DNA of 64,000 bases. Source: Hymenobacter setariae. GTDB taxonomy: Bacteria > Bacteroidota > Bacteroidia > Cytophagales > Hymenobacteraceae. The stretch spans positions 248,001 to 312,000 of the forward strand of contig NZ_VMRJ01000003.1 in the NCBI RefSeq assembly GCF_007713685.1. The letters are read 5' to 3'. Numbering within the stretch: the first letter of the stretch is position 1; each line of letters begins with the position of its first letter. Both the position numbers and the translations under genes were made by a program. Shown piece by piece: positions 34,021 to 42,088 of this stretch. The notes beneath the pieces were generated by a model that saw only the letters and a program-made list of their open reading frames with translations, searched no databases and was not told where the DNA came from.

Positions 34021-34926
34021 TTACTCGTCGCTGCTGAGCTTGCCGCCCGTGACGTGTACCAGCGCGCCGGTCATAAAAGAGCCATCTTGCGAGGCCAGCA
34101 GCACGTAGGCTGGGGCTAGCTCCTCGGGCTGGCCAGGGCGCTTGAGCGCCACCTCATGGCCAAACTTGTCGATTTCGGTGCGCGGCATGGTGCCCACGAT
34201 ATTGGGCGTCCAAACCGGGCCGGGTATCACGGCATTCACCCGAATATTTTTCTCGCCTAGGTACAGCGCCAGCGACTTCGTGAGGGCATGAATGCCAGCC
34301 TTGGTGCAGGCGTAGTCCACCAGAATCGGAATGCCCACGATACCCACAATACTGCCGGTGTTGATGATGCAATCTCCGCTTTGCAGGTGCGGAATAACGG
34401 CCTGTGCCATCCACATGTACCCTAAGATATTAGTATCGAAGGTGCGCCGAATCTGGGCTTCGGTGATGTCCTCAAACTTTTCCTGCGAGGCCTGGAACGC
34501 GGCATTGTTAACCAAGATGTTGAGGCCGCCGAGCTCTTGGCGCACCAGGCGCACAGCCTGAAACGCCTGTTCACGGTCGCGCACATCAAGCTGCAGCACC
34601 TGGCACTGGCGGCCTTCCTGCTCTACGAGGCGCTTGGTCTCGGCGGCATCTTCTTGGTTTTCATTAAATAGAATAGCCACATTGGCGCCTTCCTTAGCAA
34701 AGGCGATGGCCACGGCCCGGCCAATGCCCGAGTCGGCCCCCGTGATGAGGGCCACCTTGCCTTCGAGCTTGCCCGCGGCGCGGTAGGCAGCCAGGTCCGA
34801 CTGCGGTTGCAGCTTCATGTCGGCCTGCTTGGCGGGATAAGGCAGTGTTTGAGAATGCTGCTTCATGTCGGCCGCCATAGGGCGCTTGGGTGGGGCAGGG
34901 GCAGAAGTCGATTTTTTGGTAGGCAT
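34021..34926 (-). CDS. Short-chain dehydrogenase/reductase (extended-N, stress type)
   Basis: The 301-residue SDR has a 55-residue Pro/Lys/Gln-rich lead and then the NAD(P) site GKVALITGADSGIGRAVAIAF. NNAAFQASQ, the catalytic Ser in INTGSIVGI, and Tyr-x3-Lys (YACTKAG) are all present, so it should be active. The N-terminal lead with LPYPAKQADMKLQP is characteristic of the glucose-dehydrogenase-like SDR group (YhdF/YdaD type) that is often stress-induced. It lies upstream of the GMC pair on the same strand, with a strong terminator between, so it is probably a separate unit. Confidence 0.92.
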   Translation of the reverse strand: MPTKKSTSAPAPPKRPMAADMKQHSQTLPYPAKQADMKLQPQSDLAAYRAAGKLEGKVALITGADSGIGRAVAIAFAKEGANVAILFNENQEDAAETKRLVEQEGRQCQVLQLDVRDREQAFQAVRLVRQELGGLNILVNNAAFQASQEKFEDITEAQIRRTFDTNILGYMWMAQAVIPHLQSGDCIINTGSIVGIVGIPILVDYACTKAGIHALTKSLALYLGEKNIRVNAVIPGPVWTPNIVGTMPRTEIDKFGHEVALKRPGQPEELAPAYVLLASQDGSFMTGALVHVTGGKLSSDE

Positions 34927-35215
34927 AAAACAGGGGCAATGAGTATAGCCCTGCTTACGGAAAAACTACGCCTAGGGCTGCTAGCACCGCACAAAGCCAG
35001 CGCAAGGCAGACTACCACCTTAAAGCAATGCGGTCAGTATAATTTTTAAAGGTCGAGGTTTTCTGTATTTCATTAGCTATGTGTGCATTGTTCATTTAGG
35101 GATGCGACTATAGTCAGCTTTGTCGCTTAAAAGCCAGCCTCTCAATGGCAGCGACCTAGTACCTTGCGGAGTATTGACCTTACTTTATTTTAACTTCCTT
35201 ATAGAGTGCTACTTT

Positions 35216-36724
35216 ATGCAGAAATTATTACTCTTGCTGTTGCTCGTTAGTAGTTGGTTCGTTCATACTGTCGAGGCTAGGCCTGGGGCCGAAGAGCCCC
35301 CTCGCCTAAGCGGCCAGTGGCAAGGGCCGCTGAAAGTGCCCGGTGGCTCGCTCACGCTGATGATAACGATAGTGCCCCTCAGCAACGGCACCTACTACGC
35401 GGCCCTCGATGTGCCGCAGCAGCGCATCAGCCGCATGCCCGTAGAGGTCGAGCTAAAAGGCGACAATCTTGCCCTGCGTATCGAGCAGGCTGGTAGTCAC
35501 TTTGAGGGCAAGGTACTGGCTGGCGGTGCCCAGCTTAGCGGCACCTGGCAGCAGCCGGGCCTCAAAACCGACCTAGTACTAGAGCGCGGCACTGCCCCGG
35601 CTGCCGCCCAAGCCGCCAAAAAGCTGCGCTTGACCCCGCCTTATCGCGAGTCAGAAGTGACTTTCAACAACCCTACGGGTAAATTCAAGCTCAGTGGAAC
35701 GCTCACTATTCCTAGCGGTGAAGGCCCGTTTGCAGCAGTAGCCTTGCTTTCTGACTCGGGCCCACAGGAGCGCGACTGCGATTTGCAAGGCTACCATCTG
35801 TTTGGCATCCTGGCCGATTACCTGACCCGCCACGGCATTGCCGTGCTGCGCTTCGACGACCGCGGCGTGGGTCGCTCGGGAGGCGACTACACCCGCGCCA
35901 CCACCGCCGACCTAGTAACCGATGCGCAAGCTGCGCTAGCTTTTTTGCGCAAAACACCTCTCATTGCGCCTCAGCAGGTGGGCTTGCTTGGGCACGGTGA
36001 AGGCGCCAACGTAGCCTTGTTGGCGGCGGCAGCGCCCCAGGGTGGGCCGGCCTTTGTGGCCTCGCTGGCAGGATACGGGCAGTCGGGCCGCGATGTACTA
36101 CGGCGGCAGCAGGGCGAGATTATGCGCCTCATTGGCACCGATGGTACACAAATAAAAGCGGCCCAGGCGCTGTACGACCAACTCGTCGATGCCGTGCGCC
36201 AAACCCCTAACAATGCGGCTGCCCGCGCCAAAGTCATCACCTTGCTGCGCAGCAGCAATACCGCCCTCAGCGAAAGCATGGCTCGTGCTCGCGCCGCAGA
36301 GCTGACCTCGCCGTGGTCGCGCTATTTTCTGGATTTCAACCCCGCTACTCGCCTGCCCCAAGTGCAGTGCCCAGTGCTGCTACTCAATGGCACGGCCGAC
36401 TTGCAAGTGGCCGCCGGCCGCCACCTAGGCGTGCTGCAAAAAGGCTTGCACCAAGGCACCGCCACCGTAGAGGCACACCGCCTACCGGGCGTCAACCATT
36501 GGTTTCAGCCCGACCAAGCCGACTGGCCCATTGTGGCGGGTGAGCGCCAGGCAGCTTTCTCGCCCGAGGGGCTCGACTACCTGCGCCTGTGGCTGCTTGA
36601 GCGTTCTAAACTTGCGAAAGCGCCCCTACCCGTAACGGTGCAGCGCCCGGCTGCCCAGCCCAAACCCGCCGCCCGCACCCGCGCCATGTCGCGGCCGCTA
36701 AAGCGTAGCACCGCCAAAGCGTAA
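35216..36724 (+). CDS. Exported alpha/beta hydrolase with the nucleophile serine replaced by glycine
   Basis: 502 residues from the ATG at 35216, which directly precedes the signal peptide MQKLLLLLLLVSSWF; the frame runs back to 35120 without a likelier start. Residues 30-140 are a small beta domain (LSGQWQGPLKVPGGSLTL). Residues 145-470 are an alpha/beta hydrolase with SDSGPQERD and AVLRFDDRGVGRSGGDYT. The elbow reads GHGEG where the family normally has GHSEG: codon GGT at 35996-35998, residue 261. A possible acid (LLNGTADLQV) and His (PGVNHWF) remain. Without serine the classical esterase mechanism is not possible, so it may be a binding protein or inactive. Basic C-terminal tail. Confidence 0.85.
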   Translation: MQKLLLLLLLVSSWFVHTVEARPGAEEPPRLSGQWQGPLKVPGGSLTLMITIVPLSNGTYYAALDVPQQRISRMPVEVELKGDNLALRIEQAGSHFEGKVLAGGAQLSGTWQQPGLKTDLVLERGTAPAAAQAAKKLRLTPPYRESEVTFNNPTGKFKLSGTLTIPSGEGPFAAVALLSDSGPQERDCDLQGYHLFGILADYLTRHGIAVLRFDDRGVGRSGGDYTRATTADLVTDAQAALAFLRKTPLIAPQQVGLLGHGEGANVALLAAAAPQGGPAFVASLAGYGQSGRDVLRRQQGEIMRLIGTDGTQIKAAQALYDQLVDAVRQTPNNAAARAKVITLLRSSNTALSESMARARAAELTSPWSRYFLDFNPATRLPQVQCPVLLLNGTADLQVAAGRHLGVLQKGLHQGTATVEAHRLPGVNHWFQPDQADWPIVAGERQAAFSPEGLDYLRLWLLERSKLAKAPLPVTVQRPAAQPKPAARTRAMSRPLKRSTAKA

Positions 36725-36763
36725 ACGGCTTAGAGCTGCTTTTAAAATGGCGCGCTGAAAGAC

Positions 36764-36844
36764 AGCCAAGCAGAAGCTAAAAGGGGCACGTTAAAAACCA
36801 GATGACTTGGTTTTTAACGTGCCCCTTTTAGCTTCTGCTTGGCT
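36764..36844. terminator. 37-bp perfect hairpin between convergent genes
   Basis: Arms 36764-36800 and 36808-36844 are exact reverse complements with the loop GATGACT. The right end lies two bases before the stop of the convergent SDR gene. It is probably a bidirectional terminator; it is much longer than needed for termination. Confidence 0.85.
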
Positions 36845-36845
36845 A

Positions 36846-37562
36846 TTACCAAGGCAGCTGCTCTTCGTTGTGGAAGTAGCCGCCCGTGGGGCCGTCGGCC
36901 GGGAGCAGGGCCAGCCGTACGGCCGTGCGGGCGCCTTCACGCACATCGAGAGGCGCACCTGCGCCGCCTAGGTCAGTTTTGACCCAGCCCGGATGGGCCG
37001 CATTAACTTTAATGGGCGAGTCGGCGAGGTGCTGGGCCAGTACTACGGTCAGCATATTCAATGCGGCCTTCGAAGAGGTATAGCCCGGCGTGGCCCAGCT
37101 GCCGCCCTGCCCCGCGCTGATGGTAGCCAGCGACCCTAGGATGCTGCTTTGGTTAACAATGCGTCCAGCCGGTGCTTGGTGCAGCAGCGGCAGCAAGGCC
37201 TGCGTAATGGCATAAGGCCCGATTACGTTGGCCTCGTAAGTCTGGCGCAGGGTGTCGGGGCTGGTTTCAAAGCCTGTATCAAGCTGCACCCCAGCATTAT
37301 TTATCAGGATGTCGAGCCGGCCAAAGGTGTCCTGCAAGAAGCCTGGCAGCGCCGCGATGTCGGCATCATTAGTCACATCTAGTTCTACCGCCCGCGCGTC
37401 GAGGCCCTGGCCCCGCAGTGCGGCAGCCGGCTCCTCTGCCTTGCCCTGCCGGGCACCAAGCACTACCGCCACGCCCTGCTGTGCTAGCTGGCGGGCTATT
37501 TCGAGGCCTAAGCCCTTATTGGCTCCCGTAATAAGGGCTACTTTTTTCGAATGGTTTTCCAT
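36846..37562 (-). CDS. SDR family oxidoreductase (carbonyl-reductase-like)
   Basis: A classical 238-residue SDR: cofactor loop VALITGANKGLGLEIARQL at about 8-26, NNAGVQLDTGF, a Ser in IVNQSSILGSLA, and the catalytic pair in YTSSKAALNML. The GANKGLG loop and TYEANVIGPYAITQALLPLL resemble carbonyl reductase (CBR1)-like and plant-type SDRs using NADPH. Substrate unknown. Monocistronic, convergent with the alpha/beta hydrolase. Confidence 0.93.
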   Translation of the reverse strand: MENHSKKVALITGANKGLGLEIARQLAQQGVAVVLGARQGKAEEPAAALRGQGLDARAVELDVTNDADIAALPGFLQDTFGRLDILINNAGVQLDTGFETSPDTLRQTYEANVIGPYAITQALLPLLHQAPAGRIVNQSSILGSLATISAGQGGSWATPGYTSSKAALNMLTVVLAQHLADSPIKVNAAHPGWVKTDLGGAGAPLDVREGARTAVRLALLPADGPTGGYFHNEEQLPW

Positions 37563-37637
37563 GACAAGCTAAAGAGGCTGGTGCCCCCAAAGGTTATCAG
37601 CTAGGTCTTACAAAGGCCTAAGGGCACACCTAGGCAT

Positions 37638-38084
37638 TTAGTAGTCAAGCCCGCAGTTAAAGCAGTGATGCGTTTGGCCCTGCGCAAAGTAGTGCCGCAG
37701 GCGCGCGAGCAGCGTTGCCAGCCAAGAGGCGGCATTGGCGGGCTCGGCCGGTACATCAAAGGCCACATCGTGCGAGCCGCAGCGCGGGCAGGTTACTGCC
37801 TGCTTGGTAGGCTCGGCTAAGCCGCCAGCTACGGCCTGCATCACGGGCAGCTCGCGCAGTACTTCAGTGGCCTGGGCTGCATCGCGCTGGTACACGTGCA
37901 AGCGTACCCCACCCGCTACCGGGCTGTACATCCGGTTGAGCGACACCAGGTTCTCGTTGGTCAAAAAACACGGAATACCTGCCGCCTCCAGCTTGGTGCG
38001 CGCCAAATGAGCCGCCACGGGCTCGTAGTACGAGTCGAGCACAATAATATTCTCCTGCCGCGAGGAGCTAGAGCCGGTAGACAT
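37638..38084 (-). CDS. DUF2007 protein with C-terminal zinc ribbon
   Basis: The 148-residue protein has a DUF2007 (putative signal-transducing) domain at about residues 12-75, containing IVLDSYYEPVAAHLARTKLEAAGIPCFLTNEN and GGVRLHVYQRDAAQA. Behind it is a zinc-ribbon-like pair of knuckles, CPRCG (about 98-102) and CFNCG near the end. No signal peptide. DUF2007 resembles PII-type folds and is of unknown function. Both cysteine knuckles are intact, so metal binding is likely. Confidence 0.85.
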   Translation of the reverse strand: MSTGSSSSRQENIIVLDSYYEPVAAHLARTKLEAAGIPCFLTNENLVSLNRMYSPVAGGVRLHVYQRDAAQATEVLRELPVMQAVAGGLAEPTKQAVTCPRCGSHDVAFDVPAEPANAASWLATLLARLRHYFAQGQTHHCFNCGLDY

Positions 38085-38179
38085 AAGGATAGCTGTGAGC
38101 AGCTAGCTAAGAAGTAATAACAGGGCCGACTGCACACTGCTGCCAGTGGCTTAAGCGACCTAGGTACTTAAAACAACAC

Positions 38180-38722
38180 CTAGGGCTTTTTAGTGGCAGT
38201 GCGCAGGTCTTTAGCGGTACGGCTAGCGCGCAGGGCCGTAAACTCGGCCTGCCAAGCCCGGATGCGCACTTCCTCGCGGGCCGGCAAGTCGAGACGCACG
38301 CGAGCTAGCTGGGCATTGAGGCGCTGGTAAGCGGCCTGGGCATAGTCCCAGTCGCGCAGCTGCCAGGTGGCGCGGTGCGCCCGCGTGGCCCGCAGCAGCT
38401 GCCCGTAGGCCCCAGCAATGGTAGCAGGCGTGAGAGTACTTACTTTGCTAGCGTAGCTACCAAGCAGCTCTTGGTCTACACGCTTTTGGCGGCTGGCATC
38501 CAGCGGTACGGCCCGCCGGGCATGGTTGGCCGAGTCGAAGCGCGCCACCTGCCGGCCCACCCGCCGTAGCGTGCGCCCCGAGGCCCGTGCCGCCGTGTCT
38601 AGCTTGGTCAGCTCTTGGCGCACGGCAGCTTGGCGCTCGCGCGGGGTCGAGTCGCAGCCAGCTAGCTCCAGTAGCGCCAGGGCTACCAGACCTAGCCGGC
38701 CAGTAAAAGAGAGATGATTCAT
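38180..38722 (-). CDS. Hypothetical helical lipoprotein
   Basis: 180 residues with a lipoprotein signal (lipobox LAGC, lipidated Cys23). The rest is Arg/Ala/Gln-rich and predicted to be all-helical with heptad-like spacing (QRLNAQLARVRLDLPAREEVRIRAW). No known domain was recognised. It lies between the DUF2007 and TonB-like genes on the same strand, with 27 bases to the TonB-like gene, so it is probably co-transcribed with it. Confidence 0.7.
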   Translation of the reverse strand: MNHLSFTGRLGLVALALLELAGCDSTPRERQAAVRQELTKLDTAARASGRTLRRVGRQVARFDSANHARRAVPLDASRQKRVDQELLGSYASKVSTLTPATIAGAYGQLLRATRAHRATWQLRDWDYAQAAYQRLNAQLARVRLDLPAREEVRIRAWQAEFTALRASRTAKDLRTATKKP

Positions 38723-38749
38723 ACCGCCAACATACGGCCTGGCTTCCAG

Positions 38750-39337
38750 TTAATGCTTTTTCATGGCAAAATTGAAAGGCAGCTCATACTCCACCGCCAC
38801 CGCGTGCGAGCCAATGCGAGCCGGCACCCAGGTCTGCGGAATAATTCGGGCCACGCGCATAGCCTCTTCATCGCACGAGCGGCCCACGCGTTGCGTGAGG
38901 CGGTAGCCCGCCACCCGCCCTAGGGTATCAATTTTGATAGTCACCGTTACCTTGCCTTGCAGCAACCGCTCTTGAGCTTCCTGCGGATATTCGAGCTGTG
39001 CCATGTGGTAGCTCAACACCCCGGCCCCACCCACAAACATGGGGGGCTGGTCGGGCTGTACGTAGCGCCACTCGCCCGGCTTTACTTCTGTGAAATAAGT
39101 GGCATAAGGCACCTCCCGAAAAAAAACTAGTTTGTTTTTGTCGTGGTCGTAGCGCTGCACGACTACCTGCTGCCCAGTCGTGGTGTAGCCATAATATTCC
39201 CACACGCCCACTTTCTGTCCTTTTTCTGTTGTTCCCTTCTGGTACTTGGCTAATTGGGGCGCTTGCCCCAGCGCCGGTCTACTGGCTAAAAGCCCTAATA
39301 GTAGCCCACTAGTTAGTAAAGTACAGGTGCGTGTCAT
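38750..39337 (-). CDS. Periplasmic TonB C-terminal domain protein
   Basis: 195 residues with a signal peptide (1-24, ending ALGQ). A Lys/Gly/Tyr-rich repeat-like N-terminal part carries KGTTEKGQKVGVWEYYGY, of the antitoxin-YwqK/MORN-like kind. The C-terminal TonB fold (about 115-190) has YPQEAQERLLQGKVTVTIKIDTLGRV, and DEEAMRVARIIPQTWVPARIG. The TonB membrane anchor is absent, so it is not a classical energy transducer. Such proteins are common in Bacteroidota and their role is unknown. Confidence 0.85.
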   Translation of the reverse strand: MTRTCTLLTSGLLLGLLASRPALGQAPQLAKYQKGTTEKGQKVGVWEYYGYTTTGQQVVVQRYDHDKNKLVFFREVPYATYFTEVKPGEWRYVQPDQPPMFVGGAGVLSYHMAQLEYPQEAQERLLQGKVTVTIKIDTLGRVAGYRLTQRVGRSCDEEAMRVARIIPQTWVPARIGSHAVAVEYELPFNFAMKKH

Positions 39338-39453
39338 AAGAATACAATTGATTATAAACTAAATCATTAAACCTCGACTATTCAACGGCTAAGATATAGA
39401 CGGCGCTTGCATACTAAAATGAAGTGCTCTTGTTTTTAGCCAATTTTCACAAA

Positions 39454-39485
39454 AAAACCGTTGGCCAGACAAGGCCAACGGTTTT
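39454..39485 (-). terminator. Terminator of the fasciclin gene
   Basis: A 13-bp perfect stem (39454-39466 with 39473-39485), loop AGACAA, with seven T on the minus strand. Confidence 0.9.
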
Positions 39486-39508
39486 GCTACATAACAATAA
39501 GTTAACGA

Positions 39509-40072
39509 CTAGGGCATCAGTACTTTATTCACCACATGGATGACCCCATTGCTTTGCATTACGTCGGCAATAGTAACGGTCGAGATGCCGCCTTTTTCGT
39601 CCTTCAACTCGATAGTTTTGGGACCTTTCATCATGGCCGTCAGCGTGCCGCCGCTCACTGTTTTCAGCTCGGCTTTGCCACCGCCAGCCTTGATGGCTTT
39701 CATCAGGTCGGCCGAAGTCATGCGGCCTGCTACCACGTGGTAAGTCAGAATTTTGGTGAGCGTTTCTTTATTTTCAGGCTTCACTAGCGACTCTACCGTA
39801 CCGGCAGGTAGTGCGGCAAATGCTTCATTAGTAGGCGCAAATACGGTGAAAGGACCGGGGCCCTGTAGGGTCTCTACGAGGCCGGCAGCCTTCACGGCGG
39901 CTACGAGGGTGGTGTGGTCTTTCGAGTTAACAGCGTTCTCGACAATGTTTTTGGTGGGGTACATTGGAGCGCCGCCTACCATTACTGTTTTAGCCTTTTG
40001 GGCCGAGGCCGATTGGATGGTGCCAGCACCGAGCAGGGCTACTAAAGCCAGCGAAGCAAACGAGAGTTTCAT
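39509..40072 (-). CDS. Fasciclin (FAS1) domain protein
   Basis: A 187-residue exported protein with signal peptide 1-24 (ending SASAQ) and one FAS1 domain (about 45-185). H1 is KDHTTLVAAVKAAGLVETL, followed by GPFTVFAPTNEAFAALP, ILTYHVVAGRMTSADL and the H2 end TIADVMQSNGVIHVVNKVLMP. Single FAS1 proteins mediate adhesion or matrix contacts, and in bacteria are often induced in biofilm or stress. Monocistronic with its own terminator. Confidence 0.95.
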   Translation of the reverse strand: MKLSFASLALVALLGAGTIQSASAQKAKTVMVGGAPMYPTKNIVENAVNSKDHTTLVAAVKAAGLVETLQGPGPFTVFAPTNEAFAALPAGTVESLVKPENKETLTKILTYHVVAGRMTSADLMKAIKAGGGKAELKTVSGGTLTAMMKGPKTIELKDEKGGISTVTIADVMQSNGVIHVVNKVLMP

Positions 40073-40168
40073 GAAACTAGGAAAAAGAAAAGTTGGAATA
40101 AGTGTGCAGGCACCTACGGTTCCGCTTCTTCGGTTGGATTTTCCCAGTCTGAAATTTTCTTAAAAAAA

Positions 40169-41170
40169 TTAGTTGCTTACTAATTCGCGGTCGGGCACGC
40201 TTTGGTCACGCAGTGTGGCCGTACCTCGTTCGCGGCGTGTAATACGCGAGTAGAGGCTTATTTCTTGGTCAAATAAGAATTGAAAAAACAGCTTGGTATA
40301 GCTTTTATGTGCTAGCAGTGGCTCATAGAACTCGGGGGCTAGCTGTTTGAGCTTGGGCAAATTATTCCACGGGATGCTAGGCATATCGTGGTGCTCATTA
40401 TGAAAGCCTACATTGAGGTTAATGCCGTTGAGGCGGCCGTAGTACGAATACGTTTCCTGCTCGGGGCTCAGGGTGAGGTAGTGCTCCTGAATCCAGCGTG
40501 CGCCTAGCGGGTGTAGCCCCACCGAAAACCAGAAGCTTAGAAACAGGTAGCCTAGCGCCATCCAACCTAGGAAGTAAACTACAGCCACATTGAAGGCCAG
40601 CTGCGCCACAAAATTGGCCACCACATAGCGGTCGATGCTGATGACTTCGCGGCAGCGCAGCGTGCGAATGACTTGGAATAGCGGAAAGAAGAATAGCCAC
40701 ACGGCTTTGCCTAGGCTATAGTTTTGAATCAGCTTGGCCTCGTACCAATCGGGCAGGTCGGCATCGAGCTCGTGCACCCCCTGAAAAACATGGTGCTTGA
40801 TGTGAAAATTCTTGAAGCTAATGGCCGTTGGAAAAACAGATGGGAAATTGGCCAAGATGCCCGTAGCCACGTTGGCTTTCAAGGTTCGGAAAATTAAGTT
40901 GTGCGCGGCCTCGTGGATAACTACGAAGAGCGTATGCGACAGGAAAGCCCCCGCGGCATACGCTACCAGTACCGACCAGTACCACGCCTGGTGGCGCAGC
41001 GCGGCAGCCAAGCCTACTTGGGCCAGTACACAGCCTAGCCCAATCCAGAAGGTAACTGGTGTACGGGTCATGAGCTGCTTCACCTCGGGGTGAGCGCGGA
41101 TAATCTGGCGAGTGCGCACGCGGTGCGGTTCGGACGCCGCCGTGACGGTGAAGGAGCTGGGAGCAGCCAT
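40169..41170 (-). CDS. Membrane fatty acid / dihydroceramide desaturase-like protein (DES1-like)
   Basis: 333 residues from the Met at 41170; a longer start at 41206 adds 12 residues and is less likely. Three histidine boxes bind the di-iron centre: HEAAH (86-90), HIKHH (123-127, HxxHH form) and HNEHH (257-261). At least four hydrophobic segments flank them. The N-terminal EVKQLMTRTP region, the HPLGARWIQEHY and ETYSYYGRLN stretches, the NVGFHNEHHDMPSIPW block and the end region EISLYSRITRRERG line up, from memory, with animal and plant sphingolipid delta-4 desaturase. It would introduce a trans double bond in a sphingoid or acyl chain. Its electron donor is unknown. Monocistronic. Confidence 0.9.
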   Translation of the reverse strand: MAAPSSFTVTAASEPHRVRTRQIIRAHPEVKQLMTRTPVTFWIGLGCVLAQVGLAAALRHQAWYWSVLVAYAAGAFLSHTLFVVIHEAAHNLIFRTLKANVATGILANFPSVFPTAISFKNFHIKHHVFQGVHELDADLPDWYEAKLIQNYSLGKAVWLFFFPLFQVIRTLRCREVISIDRYVVANFVAQLAFNVAVVYFLGWMALGYLFLSFWFSVGLHPLGARWIQEHYLTLSPEQETYSYYGRLNGINLNVGFHNEHHDMPSIPWNNLPKLKQLAPEFYEPLLAHKSYTKLFFQFLFDQEISLYSRITRRERGTATLRDQSVPDRELVSN

Positions 41171-41355
41171 AAGAGGGGAGGAAAAAAATATCGACCCGTA
41201 GGCCACAAGCTATGCCTAGCAAAGCTACGCCCGCCTACACAGCATCCGATGCCCGATAGTTCGGTTTGACACTAAATAGAAGGCGAGATAAAATTTTTTT
41301 TGCCTTGAGAATGAAGCAAAAACGTTCCAGGGTTAAATCTTTTTTAGGCCATTAC

Positions 41356-41385
41356 TTGCATTGCACGGCCTTTTGCCTACCTTTG
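41356..41385 (+). promoter_or_regulatory. Promoter of tRNA-Gly
   Basis: TTG at 41356-41358 and TACCTTTG at 41378-41385, spaced 19 bases: a good fit to the Bacteroidota -33/-7 promoter. The tRNA starts 36 bases further on. Confidence 0.75.
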
Positions 41386-41421
41386 TATCACCATTCGCCG
41401 CCACGGCAGCGAAAACCTCAA

Positions 41422-41497
41422 GCGAGAGTAGCTCAGTTGGTAGAGCGCGACCTTGCCAAGGTCGAGGTCGCGAGTTCGAACCTCGTCTCCCGCTCCA
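41422..41497 (+). tRNA. tRNA-Gly (anticodon GCC)
   Basis: Cloverleaf: acceptor GCGAGAG with CTCCCGC, D stem GCTC/GAGC, anticodon stem CGACC/GGTCG with loop TTGCCAA, and T arm GCGAG-TTCGAAC-CTCGT. The discriminator is T and CCA is encoded. The fourth acceptor pair is an A-C mismatch (A at 41425, C at 41490). Confidence 0.93.
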
Positions 41498-41502
41498 TAA
41501 AG

Positions 41503-41532
41503 AAGACGTTGCTAACAGGCAGCGTCTTTTTT
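41503..41532 (+). terminator. Terminator between tRNA-Gly and tRNA-Leu
   Basis: A 10-bp stem with one G-U pair (41503-41512 with 41519-41528), loop TAACAG, then T tract. Confidence 0.85.
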
Positions 41533-41578
41533 GTTTGATGACTATTCGGTTGCCTAGCTAGCAGCCGTAAGCGCCTGA

Positions 41579-41661
41579 GCCAGAGTGGTGTAATGGTAGC
41601 CACGAGGGACTTAAAATCCCTTGTCTTCACGGACGTACGGGTTCGAGTCCCGTCTCTGGTA
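41579..41661 (+). tRNA. tRNA-Leu (anticodon TAA)
   Basis: Acceptor GCCAGAG with CTCTGGT, anticodon stem AGGGA/TCCCT with loop CTTAAAA giving anticodon TAA, long class II variable arm, and T arm ACGGG-TTCGAGT-CCCGT. The discriminator is A; CCA is not encoded. Reads TTA and TTG codons. Confidence 0.93.
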
Positions 41662-41663
41662 CT

Positions 41664-41699
41664 AAAAAACCCGTTTCTGATTTAGAAACGGGTTTTTTT
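41664..41699 (+). terminator. Terminator of tRNA-Leu
   Basis: A 15-bp perfect stem, AAAAAACCCGTTTCT with AGAAACGGGTTTTTT, directly after the tRNA. Confidence 0.92.
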
Positions 41700-42088
41700 A
41701 TTTGAGTTACAGAGCAGAGTGCAGTAAGTATGTCCTAACTAACTAATTTAATATTAGATAATTAAGTGATAAGTTAAAAGCAAAAAGATACGTCGCCTAA
41801 CTAATTTGGCTAATCTATTTGCCTTGCAAGCAGGAGGTCATTAGTTAGAAACCTTTATCGGTTACCATTATAAAAAAACAGCCGCCTAGGTAATAACCTG
41901 AGTGGCTGTTTTACTTTATAGTTGACACAGTGCCCTTGTTAGTCTTACTCAATGAGATAACTATGTTGCTATGCCAAGCAGCGTAAATAGCAGAGGGTGG
42001 TTGCTGGCGAGCAATTGCATGATGGTGAAGGCTAGTGCCTAGCTAAACGACGGGTCAAATACTGGGCGAAATTCAAAGAAGCAAGGCA
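41700..42088. other. AT-rich intergenic stretch, no gene found
   Basis: No protein gene is supported. The part 41700-41870 is much more AT-rich than the surroundings and contains repeated CTAACTAA/TTAGTTAG words that could pair (41797-41805 with 41850-41858). A terminator hairpin follows at 41872-41917. A small RNA is conceivable but unproven. Confidence 0.35.
41872..41917 (-). terminator. Terminator of the histidine kinase/response regulator pair
   Basis: AAAACAGCCGC pairs with GTGGCTGTTTT (one G-U) around a loop that itself can form AGGT/ACCT. On the minus strand seven T follow. It lies about 170 bases after the response regulator stop. Confidence 0.7.

Noticed and set aside
35120..35215. 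Upstream start for the alpha/beta hydrolase
   Set aside because: It would place 32 extra residues before a clear signal peptide; the ATG at 35216 gives a normal export signal.
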